From contig JAJLRJ010000005.1 of the NCBI GenBank assembly GCA_024195265.1, forward strand, positions 40,722,280 through 40,786,279: DNA of 64,000 nucleotides, read 5' to 3'. Under the pieces are notes generated by a model. That model ran no database searches and was not told the origin of the DNA. It saw nothing but the letters and a program-made list of their open reading frames with translations. The stretch's first letter is position 1. The number at the start of each line of letters is the position of its first letter. The position numbers and the translations under genes are program-made. Of the stretch, positions 33,701-44,900 are shown one piece after another. The DNA is from Dendrophyllia cribrosa (lineage: Eukaryota > Cnidaria > Anthozoa > Scleractinia > Dendrophylliidae).

Positions 33701-36700
33701 TGTTGGCAGAGACCAGGCTCAAACCACCGACAGGTTGAAAGTCCGATGCGCTTCTACCACTAGACCATCGCACCTCCAATGACTGTGTAAAAACATTTGA
33801 TAATAAAAATACTAATTATCCATTAGACTTTATAACTTTCCTTGAACGCCATATAATGTAAGAGCACTTACGGGAATATTTCAAATGATTGCTCAAAAGG
33901 CGAACAAACCATAACCATTTTTTTTTCAAGTTAAAATCCAATCCCATCCTTAAGCCATCTGCAGCCTTAGGCAATTAATAATGATTTCTGTGCCCTAGTA
34001 TACTGATTGCTAGCAAAACCAAACACTATTTTTTCTGACACAAAATTAATATGTTCATGTTGGCTCCTTAAAGTGATACTAAAATTTGTGATATTGCCCC
34101 TTTAAGAACCTAATTTTTCCCAGGTAAAAGGTTTATGATGATGATGATGATGATGATGATAATGATGATGATTCTACATATATTTTATTTGTAGGTGGTG
34201 GTGTTTTAGCGCACACCATATTAGGAGTGGATTTTAATGATCAGACTGGCGACATAAGGTCAGTACAATATTACAGCTGTTAGAACTAAGTATCTTTGTC
34301 ATACATGGAATGCTTATAGAACACCAAGAGGAAGATATTAATTGAATTCTCAAAGGAAGAACAGACAGACCATAATCAGTTTTTAGCATGTTTTCCAAGA
34401 CACAAGCCAAAACCAAGTTGCAATCAATTTCCATCTGCAGCCAAAGACATTTCTTTATAGTTTGCACTAGTAACATATTTTTAAACCCAACTGGACCACT
34501 ATAATAATCATGTTTGCAAACATTATGCAAAAATGATGTTTTAAAAAGGTGACATAGCCCCTTTGGACAAAATTCAATATGATTAAAACCTCAGTACACT
34601 TTGTAGCAGTGATTATGCAGTTTTTCATGCTGCAAGCTAGAACGTTTTATGTGACAGTTTATATTAAGCAAATGTTGTACTGTATAAATTGACCTAACGT
34701 GGGTGTGTTTTTCTTTTAAAAATTTTGTAAAATTCCACTGCCTTTTATTTTACAGATTTTTAATCCTTGATCCACATTATACTGGTGGGGAAGATCTCAA
34801 AGTCATATTGGACAAGGTCAGTCATCAAACTAAATTAACCCTTTTACCCTTTGCATGCTAAACCCCGATATTTACCGGTTTTGGGGTTTTACACATGGAA
34901 GCCATTGTGACATCATCAATTCACATGTCACAAGTTAACTTTGACATGCAGTTGATGCAGATTGGATAGATCTTTGCATTCATGTGTCAATTTTGGGAAT
35001 CGGTCAAATTCTTCCGGAGTTATGGAGGAAAAACCTGTTAAATTTTTGTTGCAAAATCAGTGCCAAATTTGGCTCACACACCAGACATTCTTCCAGATTC
35101 ATTTCTCGGGTTCCTTAAAAGGTTGGGCCAAAACTTTTCCAGCTGAAAGAAAGTGTATAAATAGCTGAAGATAGCAAGTAAAGAAAGGGACGGAAAGATG
35201 AAAGGAAAAGAGAGAAGGATAAAAAATCAATGGGAAAACTCTTTTTTTTTTAGTCTAAAGTACATGTATCGGTTTACACCTGCACCAAAGATAAAATTGA
35301 TCGTTTACACTCAGAAACTATATATTAAACACCTTGCCCCCGTTCACAAATACGCATTTTTAGTGCAGGAAACATCCAATTTGGCCAAAAAATCCACGAA
35401 AACCCACTTTTTTAACCCCAAAAAGCGTGTTTTGAGTGAAATTCCGCAATTAAAGGGTTAACTCCTAAGAGTGCCAAACATCAAAATTCAAGAAAAATCC
35501 CAATTTTAATTTTGTAACACATTAAAAAACAAATGGTACCATGCAAAAGTCCTGCTGAAGAGGTTTCATTTGAATGGTCACACCATAGGATTTCATCCAC
35601 AGACTCAAAAGTTAGAACAAATGGTACCATGCAAAAGTACTGCTGAAGAGGTTTCATTTGAATAGTCACACTATAGGATTTCATCCACAGACTCAAAAGT
35701 TAGAACAAATGGTACCATGCAAAAGTACTGCTGAAGAGGTTTCATTTGAATAGTCACACTATAGGATTTCATCCACAGACTCAAAAGTTAGAACAAATGG
35801 TACCATGCAAAAGTACTGCTGAAGAGGTTTCATTTGAATGGTCACACCATAGGATTTCATCCACAGACTCAAAAGTTAGAACTATACTACATGTCTCCAT
35901 AATTGACTCTCCGAGTGAAAGGGGTATTACTTCTTTTGCAAAAACACTAAGCACTGAGTAGAAACACAACACATCGGCCTTTTGGGTATCAGAGATGACT
36001 TTTTCTTTTCAAACTTAATTCTTCTTGACATTGGCTTGCCCAAGTACATTGTAGTGCAATTGGATGAGACACTAAGGGCTGATTTTGTTAAAATATAATG
36101 AGGTCTAATAATGTCAAGAGCATTCCTGGTTTGAAGGGGAAAGTGAGGGAAGTAATACACCAAACACGAGGAAGAGTATTTCGTCAGGAATTTCAAACAC
36201 CGAGAAGTGGGTTGGAAAATGGGGCATAGCCGAGTTTTCTAAACCTACTTCAAGGTGTTTGGATACCTGATGAAACACTCTTTCGAGTGTTTGATGTAGC
36301 TTCGCAAACTGATCATTAAATGCAGAGAAAACGAAGGAATAAAATCGCCAAAATCTATGCAAATTAAGACCGGGTATCCAAACCTGTAATCGAATTACGT
36401 CAACTGTCAATACGTTCACCAATCAGAAACTAGCACGCGCTTTTACGCATGGATGACTTCACGCGGAAATTTACTATGTTTACGACCCAGCGCGAATTAG
36501 CCAATCAGAATTTGCGGCCGTCAGCGTCCGCAGAAATGAACAAATGGGGGTCTTTATTGCAGGCGTCCTTTCCCTCTCCCCAGTTCCCTTCTCCCCGACG
36601 CCTGCTACGCAGGCTAAACCTCCTTCACGGTAGTGATTTTCTGGTAGTTTCTTGGTGTTGCGGAAGGTGTGATCACCAAATGACGCAAAACAAAAGATTC

Positions 36701-37081
36701 AAAAGACACTGAACAATACCCACACCACAATACAAGAGCTAACGAACAATGGCTTCCGCAACACCAAGAAACACCCAATTATCTTTGTGTTTTCGTCATG
36801 AATTATTAATGGCTTTGGAAGGAAGGGGCATACTTCTGGTTGGAAGAAGGGTAATACACTTGGTCATTTTATGCTACATAACTTGACATAGCCTAAGCCT
36901 ACAAGATCACCATACTCAACCAATCCCCCTCTCCAACCACCTACCCCTCGGCTCCCATACTGCACCAAATTTACAAGCATTTGTTTCCTTTCAGGGGTGG
37001 TGTGGGTGGAAAGGACCTGACTTTTGGAATCAGCAAGTTCATTACAACATGTGTATACCACAGAGACCAGAAATGATATAA
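24761..37081 (+). CDS. UFSP2: UFM1-specific protease 2, complete in 15 exons
   Basis: Exons: 24761-24808, 24882-25083, 25737-25831, 26666-26861, 27730-27992, 29383-29470, 29766-29917, 30835-30955, 31527-31628, 31768-31806, 32467-32543, 33151-33454, 34195-34258, 34756-34816, 36995-37081. All junctions are GT..AG and phases close to 632 codons plus stop. Exon 5 may instead end at 27986. UFSP2 is a C78 cysteine protease that matures UFM1 and removes it from targets, chiefly at the ER and ribosome. The triad is visible: Cys465 in [10 protein letters not shown], Asp589 and His591 in [10 protein letters not shown]; spacings of 124 and 2 match mammalian UFSP2. YHHYMQD precedes the Cys, as in the family. 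The N-terminus follows the regulatory-domain pattern but is ~160 residues longer than the human protein's, with a Gly/Lys/His-rich linker in exon 5. A candidate AATAAA lies at 37252. Confidence 0.93.
25193..25306 (+). repeat. C-rich simple tract in UFSP2 intron 2
   Basis: Runs of C separated by single T or TT for more than 100 bases. Apparent proline-rich and glycine-rich frames over it are artefacts of composition. Confidence 0.9.
25930..26065 (-). repeat. Dispersed repeat copy, inverted (UFSP2 intron 3)
   Basis: The reverse complement matches 14580-14680 and 56685-56800: ACAATGGACCCTAGCCCT and AATGAAATTAGAGGTTC are diagnostic. Confidence 0.8.
26195..26440. repeat. GGACTTTTTTGGGGTT-type repeat in UFSP2 intron 3
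   Basis: Shares GAGG[A/G]CTTTTTTGGGGTT, GGTTTAA and AGATTTTGGTGAG words with 32099-32398; a relative of that element without recognisable ends. Confidence 0.6.
27310..27435 (-). repeat. Dispersed repeat copy, inverted (UFSP2 intron 4)
   Basis: Carries ACAATGGACCCTAGCCCTG and AATGAAATTAGAGGTTC like the copy at 25930-26065. Confidence 0.8.
28352..28735. repeat. Dispersed repeat copy (UFSP2 intron 5)
   Basis: Second copy of the 21838-22560 repeat, without the nested MITE. Confidence 0.7.
30626..30815 (-). mobile_element. LINE ORF2 C-terminal fragment in UFSP2 intron 7
   Basis: The minus-strand frame reads [20 protein letters not shown] then [10 protein letters not shown] and ends at a stop (30628-30626). 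This matches the conserved C-terminal tail of CR1/L2-type LINEs (R-S-F-x-x-R, W-N-x-L). It is antisense to UFSP2. Confidence 0.65.
32099..32398. mobile_element. 300 bp inverted-repeat element in UFSP2 intron 10
   Basis: GGGGTACTCAG near the left end and CTGAGTACCCC near the right are inverted, each flanked by G or C homopolymers. The body is GGACTTTTTTGGG-type repeat. It lies immediately upstream of the exon 11 acceptor region. Confidence 0.65.
33560..33778 (-). mobile_element. tRNA-derived SINE, antisense in UFSP2 intron 12
   Basis: On the minus strand TGGTCTAGTGG (33767-33757) fits the pol III A box and GGTTTGAGCC (33725-33716) resembles a B box, about 31 bases apart. Upstream of the tRNA-like part is a conserved body (CACCTGGGTGGAGAGAGACA on the plus strand). 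Confidence 0.6.
34134..34172 (+). repeat. (ATG)n microsatellite just before UFSP2 exon 13
   Basis: About eleven GAT/ATG steps with one interruption, ending roughly 20 bases upstream of the exon 13 acceptor. Confidence 0.85.
35529..35881 (+). repeat. Four-copy 88 bp minisatellite in UFSP2 intron 14
   Basis: ACAAATGGTACCATGCAAAA starts at 35529, 35617, 35705 and 35793, a strict 88 bp period. Each unit contains TTTCATTTGAATGGTCACAC (or a close variant) and GGATTTCATCCACAGACTC. Confidence 0.92.
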
Positions 37082-40000
37082 CAAGAAAACAATATTTATT
37101 TGGTCTCCCATAATAATTTATTTCATGACAGAAACACTAGTTTGTCTGTACATGACTTTAATTCAATGCAAGAAAGAAAAAATATTTAAATTTTACAAAT
37201 CTTAAACTAGGTTTAAACTGTATCAGTAAATGAAAACTATATTCTGGTTTAAATAAAATGAAGATTAGTTTGGCAAGCTATCTAAAATTGTCTTAATTTG
37301 CCATTCACCAACTTAGTGCAACTCTTTTTGGGAAACGTAACTAAATTGTGTATATCTATTAAGGGTTAAAACTTCTTAGAGGGCCAAAAATCAAAATTCA
37401 AGAAAAATCCCCAAATTATTGTATTTTGTAAAATATTGTCAAACAATTGTTGTACCATGCAAAAGTACTACTGATCGGGAGAGGTTTTATTTAAATGGTT
37501 ACACCAAAGAATTTCGTCAACAGACTCAAAAGTTAGAACTACACTGCACGCCTCCATTATTTAAGCTGTAGTGAAAGGGTAAAGAAACGCAAAACATATG
37601 GCTAAAAGAGCAACTAAAAAGGGTTTTAAATTAATTAAGTAATGTCTTTGTTATGCTGTTCACTTTAGTCTGTGACACCACATGTCTTCTGCACTATCGC
37701 GTCATTTCTGGCACAACTATTAAACTGCCTGCCAAGAAAACAGCATCCAGACAATAATTGCTACTTTGCTACATATAATGTCTGTGACAAGACATTTCTT
37801 ATTAATTGGTTTTCTCTACAAATTGTCCATGTGCAGTCAAATTCTTTGTGAACTCCGTTTTCAGAATGACAGCATGGCAGCTCTTTGCCTGGATTGAGGC
37901 TTTCATTCCATCGTTTGTGTCACTACCGAATTGAGGCAGGAGTTGTAAGCGCGGTTCTGAAAGATAATTAAAAAATACAAGAACATTTTTTGTTAAATTG
38001 TAATAACGCTCTAAGTAAAGCACCTTGTGCAACATTGTGAACAGTTTCACAAGAATGTACTGTTCAATTGGTCACAATGAGCACCCAATGCTCTTAGAGC
38101 TGTTGAGATTAAATATTAATAAAAAATTGGTCATATCCACAGACTTGTAGGCTAAAACATTTTGTGCATTATATAAACAGTATCACAGAAAGATATTATT
38201 CAGTAGCTTTCATTTGAATGGTCACACCGTAGGATTTCATCCACAGACTCCAAAGATAGAACCACCTTGTACAGCATAATAAACAGTACCACAGGAAAGT
38301 ACTACTGAGTTAGTAGCTTTCATTTGAATAAACATACTTTAGGATTTCATCCACAGACTCACCACCTTGTACAGCATAATAAACAGCACCACAGGAAAGT
38401 ACTGCTCAGTCGATTCCATTTGAATAGTCACACTTAAGGATTTCATCCACAGACTCAAAAGTTAGAACCACCTTGTACGGCATAATAAACAGAGCCACAG
38501 GAAAGTACTGCTCAGTAGATTCCATTTGAATAGTCACACTTTAGGATTTTATTCACAGTCTCAAAACTTAAACCACCTTGTTCATCAAAACAAACAGAAA
38601 GAGAGTTGGCGTCACGCTTGGTGTAGATTGCGTGACTACGAAACGACTTTGTAGCGAAACTGCGGGTCGGCAGTTTCAAAGCAGTGACACGATGAAAAGA
38701 TAAAAAAAGATAACTGCTTCTTGAACATAACCTTTGCCCAAATTTGAAGGGTTTGGAAGCGAATTGCATTCTTTGAATTCTAAATTAGACAACTGTCAGT
38801 ATGCCAACTATGTCAGAAATTTTAATGCCATTTATTTCTGTTCTTCAGTTTGTTTGCTTAGCAAACTAAAAATATTGCACCAATCGCGTCTGAATACTGA
38901 TATTACTTTTCATGCAAGCTGCAATATAATATAAAACGTAACTACAGTCGGCCATGATTACTTGACAGGAGTGACATTTTGAAATATCTGCGAATTGATA
39001 CGGTCTGAGTAGTTTTTTAACAACACCCAGCAAATCATTCATCATCTCGATGGGTGCTAAAGGGGTTTCTCTGTTGTTGTACATTTAAAATTACGAAATA
39101 AGGAAATTTTAAATTGCAATCAACGCTAGATAAATGAAAAAACAACTGAAATAGATAAGAAAAACAAGTTTTATAAAGTCTGCAATGATGACAAAAACAC
39201 CTGATCCTTAACCACTATCATAATTGTTTTTCTAATTGTTCAATTTAATATCGCAGTACATCCTAATTGCTAATCAAGCACGTATTTTTATAGATTAATT
39301 TAACAAGAAATTTGAAATCAAGGCAATATTCTGATAGGTAGTTTTGAGGTCACAAGCAATAAAAAAAGTGTTTGCTTAAAAATATAGTTCAATGGCTGCC
39401 GTGATCGGCTTTAATAGCTTTACGACCGTCGCGTCGAACCAAAGAGTTATTTTCTTTTACGGCTCCTGTGTTGTTTCAAGCGATAGAGAGGTCAAATTGC
39501 ACACAGGGCAAAAAATAGCAGCCAAACCGCCGCTAAGCTCATGTGATACGGTTTTAAAGTTTGAGTCTGTGGATGAAATCATAAAGTATGACCATAATTC
39601 AAATGAACGCTACTGAGCAGTATTTTTCCTGTGGCATTGTTTGTTTCTCATAATTTACCAAATATAGAATTTTAAAACTATTTTTTTGCTCTGGTGCAAA
39701 TAGGTGCCAGGGGTTAGCAAGGTGTGTATCAAAATTTTGCGAATTCTTTACCATTTATGACTGCAGAAAAAAATTGCTATCTGATGTTAGATTGAGTGCT
39801 AATGTTTTCCGACTATCAAATGTCGATAAACCTTTTTGCTTCTTCGCATGCTTTTCATTGTGAAAACAAAACAACGTAAAAAAAATATATCGTGCACCTT
39901 CAAAAGCCATTTTCGAAAAACCTAAGCTCCTTTTTGTAAGCTGAAGAATTTCGTACACATTCGACAATGGCAATTCAATGGATGGATTAAAATTACAAAC

Positions 40001-40631
40001 AAACTTGACTAATATCAACACTGCAGCAAAACTAATGAATTGTCAAAGAAACTATTGTCAGTTTATTATTGTATAAAGCCGTAAATCGATTTTGAGAAAA
40101 TATAAATGGAAGGTGTTCTAAAACAAAATAGTACGACTCGTGTATTGTCCTACTTTCAATACGGACGTTGAATTTCTATTCTCTTTTTGGTGCACTTAAT
40201 ATGTCTAATCCTTGAAATTCAAACGTTACTCTCTTTAAAAGTACGTTTTCCCTCCTAAATCAAAACAAAGTTATATCCAGGGCTATATTTCTAAATGCGA
40301 TTATTTTAAAATGAAATCCAATATAAGATGTTATTCAAGAGCAAAGTGGTTTAACATTTCTGTCTATCCCGGCGTTTATGCGTGAAAGAAAAAACATTTT
40401 AAGCTATTCTGTTCCCCCGGCAGTAATGTTTTCCTTATGTGTTTTTTTTTTATTTTTCAAAACTTCTCAAGTAGTAATTTAAGAAAAAAATATTAAAACA
40501 AAGTATTGTGATACTCTTATTTGGGAAAAGATTAAGAAAACAATTGCCACAACGGTTCGCAAAAAACAGGACTCGGAATATAACACGCGGTTTAAAAGAG
40601 ACCGCATTTTAAGACAAGAAACTTACTCGCT
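37082..40631. other. Convergent intergenic region between UFSP2 and the Mab-21 gene
   Basis: A likely UFSP2 polyadenylation signal (AATAAA) is at 37252. Copies of the GGATTTCATCCACAGACTC repeat occur at 37440-37550, as about four 95-100 bp units at 38190-38580, and inverted near 39555-39605. No coding exon is supported. A minus-strand AATAAA near 40450 could serve the Mab-21 gene. Confidence 0.6.
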
Positions 40632-41996
40632 TTACGAGGCCAGTCCCGCGGGCAAAAACAGCCCCATTTCCCAGGGCCACATCGTCTGTCTTCTCTCTCG
40701 TCCAACAGTGCTAAGGATGTCCATTGGATTCGCCATAATATCCTCAACAACATCTAACATGTCCGACAAAGTTTTCCCATCCAGATCGGCGAATAAATTC
40801 ACCGGTTTAAAGTCAGGCGGCTGCATAAAGTAGTGTGGTAGGTTGCCGTCTTTTAACGCTTTCTTGAGACGCTCTAAGAGACCGAAAAAACGCTGCGTCG
40901 TTTTGTCGGCGCTCCATTCATGAAAGTCGGGATATTTGTCGGATTCATGGAAGAGCAGGGTCTTGACGTGGTAGGATGAAAGTTTCTTGAGTTGATCTTC
41001 GTTGTCGCGGATTTCTGTTAGAATCCGCAGGAGCTGAACGCGACAGCCTTCGCTAAGTGCTCGGATACGATTTTTTTCCGCCACGTAAAACGAGAGTCGC
41101 CAGATCATCTCGTTTTGGACGTGAGGCTTGCAGACCACGTGTGAAGATGATGGACAGTCCCTGCGTGAAGGATCGGACCGAGAATCGGGAATAACGAACG
41201 CGGGAAGAATATCAACAGAAATGTCTTTGTTGATGGTTAATCGAATTACAGGGCCTTTCTCAACCGATATGCTGCTCAAGTGCTTCGGTAGTTTCTCCGC
41301 GCGTCCATCTTTGATGTGAATGTTCAAAACTTTTACAGCCTTCTTGACGTACCGTCGCAAGAGCGAGTTGATCTGTCCAGCTGATAAGAAGCCATTGGTC
41401 GTGATGCAGTCGTCCCAGACGCTGTAGTCTTCTGAGCTCGGTTGCACGCGTATTCCGCCCGTGCGTTCATCGCACGCGGTGTACATTGCAGAGCTCGTGC
41501 CCGGAGATAGCTGCACCAACATGTCCATTTGAATGGGTTCTTCAGCCTGCAGACCATCGTACGGTATACCTTGCGACACTAAGCTATTAGCGCGGAATCT
41601 GTTATCTACCATTTGGATTTTGCGAAAGCATTTATGCACTGTGTTGTAGGCGATTTCTTCGCAGATTTCTTTGCGCTCTAGACTTATCCTCACCCGATTC
41701 TCGTAGAATTCGTTCAACTGAACGGCCACTGGATCGAGCTGAAATTGTGGCTTTTTGATCGAGCTTCGCCGGCGATCGGGTGTCCAAGGAATTTCTGATT
41801 TCCACTTAACTGGGGGAGGTGATAATTCCTCGGGGTATGAATCTTCAGAGGCCCACGACTCGTTGTCTGAAGCAGACGAAATATCGAGGCTTTTCATCGA
41901 GGAATTCGGGCTTAGCAGATTGGGGTTTGGCATTTCGTTGCTGTTGTCATCGAAAACTTGACCACCTCTGTTTTTTCTTCCACCCGATCTAGACAT
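40632..41996 (-). CDS. Mab-21-domain protein (cGAS/Mab-21 nucleotidyltransferase fold)
   Basis: A single-exon frame of 454 residues from ATG 41996 (MSRSGGRKN); the frame is open 14 codons further to an ATG at 42038. After a Ser/Asp-rich N-terminus (1-85), the Mab-21 domain runs from about residue 95 (ENRVRISLERKEICEEIAYN) to the end, with a C-terminal helical part (LLRILTEIRDNEDQLKKLSS). This fold includes the immune sensor cGAS and developmental Mab-21 proteins. Active members have a GS motif, an ExD pair and a later Asp. Here the positions read G143-I144, Q156-M-D158 and D262, so the Ser and the first acid are replaced, and nucleotide transfer is doubtful. It may be a binding or structural member. 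Its neighbour UFSP2 converges on it. Confidence 0.8.
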   Translation of the reverse strand: MSRSGGRKNRGGQVFDDNSNEMPNPNLLSPNSSMKSLDISSASDNESWASEDSYPEELSPPPVKWKSEIPWTPDRRRSSIKKPQFQLDPVAVQLNEFYENRVRISLERKEICEEIAYNTVHKCFRKIQMVDNRFRANSLVSQGIPYDGLQAEEPIQMDMLVQLSPGTSSAMYTACDERTGGIRVQPSSEDYSVWDDCITTNGFLSAGQINSLLRRYVKKAVKVLNIHIKDGRAEKLPKHLSSISVEKGPVIRLTINKDISVDILPAFVIPDSRSDPSRRDCPSSSHVVCKPHVQNEMIWRLSFYVAEKNRIRALSEGCRVQLLRILTEIRDNEDQLKKLSSYHVKTLLFHESDKYPDFHEWSADKTTQRFFGLLERLKKALKDGNLPHYFMQPPDFKPVNLFADLDGKTLSDMLDVVEDIMANPMDILSTVGRERRQTMWPWEMGLFLPAGLAS

Positions 41997-43300
41997 TTTT
42001 AAAAATCGTTGGAGGTTCACTTTGTACGCGAAATACAACTCTTTGTTTGCACACCGTTGCTTTCGCCCATTCAGACAAACGTAGCTGTTGCTTGAAAAGT
42101 ATCTAGCGTGAGTGACTCTGACGCGCTCTGTTGCGTGTTTTGAGACACGAAAAATTCACGCCAAAAGCACAAATTTCAGATATTTCCGGTGTCACTGCAA
42201 CTTGACGGATGACAACTGAAGTTATTGCTATCGAAATAAACGAAAGATTTATAGCAACAGATCTGATAAAAATACATTCCTTTGCCCAGCCATCCGGATA
42301 ATCTACGCAAATGACGTGACAGTGAATTGAAGTCACTATTGATTTATCAGGCTTTTCAATTCATTGTCCAAACGTCTTTGGCCAATAAGCTTAGCAGATT
42401 TGTCATGTCTCGGTGCGTCTGTACAAATGTTTCTATAGCGACAAAGAAGTTATTCGAGATCTCGTTTCCGGTCATCTTCACACATATTCTAAGACTGTCA
42501 ACAGTTTTTGCAACTGTCTGCCAAAAATAAATTAGTTGAACTTTTTACAATTTACCTTGTCAGTCTTTATACGGGCATGACCAGTTTGCAGATGACATCT
42601 TCGATAAACATGAAAGAGTGTCGCAAATATTTCACCGAGTACATATTTTCCAAGGTGTTTAAACCATTAATTGATAACCCAAAGAATTCAGTCAAAGTTA
42701 AGTTTATCCAGTCGTAGCTTGATCACTTGATCAGATGACTTGAGGTCAACCAGCTTCCTTTTCTCTGCCAACAAGCTGTCAGAGAGGACAGGAGTGGGAG
42801 CGAGCTAAATTCCCAAAGAACGTTCTCACGGGAAATGAAAATAAAACAATGCAATAACTATTGAATGCTCCTGAGACAAGCTATTGTAGGTAAATTTCCA
42901 AAGTACTTTGTCACGGAAAATGAAAATCATTTGAAGCAGAAAAAGTGTCCATTACTGCAGCTGGCCGCTTACGGTAATGAAATGCAATAACATTAAGATT
43001 ATGAACTGACTGCGCGTTTCTGCTTCTGTATGCGAGTTTGTCCATATTTTTTCCATATTTTTTGTAAAAGTAAAATACAAGTGATCCTTGCCAGACACTT
43101 CTTTCAAGCTCTGAAAAAGTTTCGATTCTTTCTGACATCCGATAAGAGGATGAAATAAGCCGAAAATAAACCTCAAATCTCATTTTCCCCCCTTAATTGG
43201 ACACATTCAACCTGCCAAATTTCTTAAGCTCTTTGTAGAGGTTTAAGAGAGATTACAACAGTAATTTAGCCGCAGGAAAGGAGACCGCACAAGGGCAATC
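41997..43300. other. Upstream region of the Mab-21 gene, no feature recognised
   Basis: Moderate-composition sequence without a supported exon. Two related short stretches near 42830 and 42910 (CTCACGGGAAATGAAAAT; GTCACGGAAAATGAAAAT) are the only internal repetition seen. Confidence 0.4.
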
Positions 43301-43710
43301 CTCAGGTCCCGTCCACACTAATGCGTTTTTGAAAACCTCCGTTTATGGTTCCCCGAAAACGGATAAAAAGATTTGCGTCCACACTAGGAGCTGAAAAAAA
43401 GATGCGTTTTCATCACCAGGCTCTGCTCGGACGTTGTTCTGTTCAATACGCATTCTCCAATAGCGTCAGCAATACTATGCGTTACTAGTTGTGACGTAAG
43501 CGTTTTTGAAAAGCTCCGTTTTTGCCGTCCGCACTAAAACGATAGACCTGCGTTTTCAAAAGTCTCCACTTTGAAACGCGTTTTCGAAAACCTCCGTTTT
43601 CATCGATTTCATTCTCCGTTTTTGATCGTTTTAGTGTGGACGATCGGTAAAAACGCATAACAAAGTATGCGTTTTCAAACGAAAACGCATTAGTGTGGAC
43701 GGGACCTCAG
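43301..43710. mobile_element. 400 bp MITE with CCGTCCACACTAATGCG ends and 5 bp target duplication
   Basis: GTCCCGTCCACACTAATGCG begins at 43306 and its reverse complement ends at 43705. CTCAG flanks it on both sides (43301-43305, 43706-43710). The interior is built of repeated AAAACGxxTTTTGAAAA-type words in both orientations. Confidence 0.85.
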
Positions 43711-44900
43711 AAATCACGCGCAACTCGCGCGAGAGAAAAAATAAACAACGGCCGCCCCTTCTTTTTGCAATTCAACGCGGTGATAATAAAACGTATTTGA
43801 TGAGTTTTGCTTCCCGCGTGAGAAATCCGCGCGCATGGAGAGTCGAGAAGAGGAGGTTGCTGTGACCGCTTGTAGCTATGGAGCAAGCTACTGGCGAGAA
43901 AAATCCCCAGAAAGGCTACTCAAAAAGTGGGATTGTTATACAAACTTTAACCAAAATGCAGGGCTGGTCGAAAAGCTAAAAATGTTTTCAGTATTGCCCA
44001 ATATTTCGGTTAGACAAAAACTAACCTTCATCAAGGGCTGGCAAAAAGCTAAGTAAAAATGAAACAAACGGTTATAAAATTTAAAAATAAAAAATACAAT
44101 GTAGATACATGATTGGCTGATAAGAATAAACGATGGAAAACAAGATAGGGTAGAAAAAGTGTAAATGCGATAACAAAAATACAGCTAATAACAAAGATTA
44201 AAGCTGTGCTTTTTTGAGGAGAATCCTAAATTGGATTTGTGATCTCATATATCATATGGATTCTTCATGTGACCAAAAAAAAACGAAAAAAATCCAAAAC
44301 GTTGGTATGTAAATGAACCTAATTTGACTCGCTTGTGTTTTTCTCTCTGCTTCAACAAATAATTTTCAAAGTATGTGCATTAAAATCTTATCTGAATTGA
44401 CCATGATATGAAATCTTGAAAGAAGCAAAACAGCGAACGAAACGAGTAAAGTTGCACGAAAGACCGCTGGTCAGATATTCTTATTTCGAATCCATTCCCC
44501 CCCCCCCCCCCCTCCCCCCCTCAAAAAAAATCTAAAGCTCCGGATTTAGATTTCATCAGAAGAATCTCACCGAAGTATGGATTCAACGGATTCATGACCT
44601 GTGTTTGGTTTTTAGTAAAAAAAAAATCATTTTTGGATTCAAGAATTCGGCCGGCCGATTCGGATTTTTCCCAAAAACCGCAGCCTTTCATCGCGTCAAT
44701 TCATGTCATAGGGTTCAAGTGTAGATCCGGCTTCAATCAGCTGCTGTTTTTTCAAGTGATTACACTTGGATTGTTATAAGCTAGCTTAATCCAGGATTTC
44801 CTCAAAATTTAAGCTAAACAAGTTTCTCCCAACTACCCCCACTCCCCTGTATTGTTGATTTCAGTTATTAAGTTTACAAATAAACTCTTGTCCTTAGGCC
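43711..44900. other. Gene-poor stretch with poly-C
   Basis: A 73-codon plus-strand frame at 43835-44056 (MESREEEVAVTACSYG) follows a GC-rich promoter-like sequence, but I cannot assign it or find a continuing exon. A poly-C tract lies at 44498-44520. Nothing else is supported. Confidence 0.3.

Noticed and set aside
42911..43183. 90-codon minus-strand frame (MRFEVYFRLISS)
   Set aside because: No recognisable domain, no splice or promoter context, and two overlapping frames of similar length; probably chance.
43835..44056. 73-codon frame starting MESREEEVAVTACSYG
   Set aside because: It has a promoter-like upstream region, but I recognise no family, see no clear donor and find no second exon; kept only as a note.
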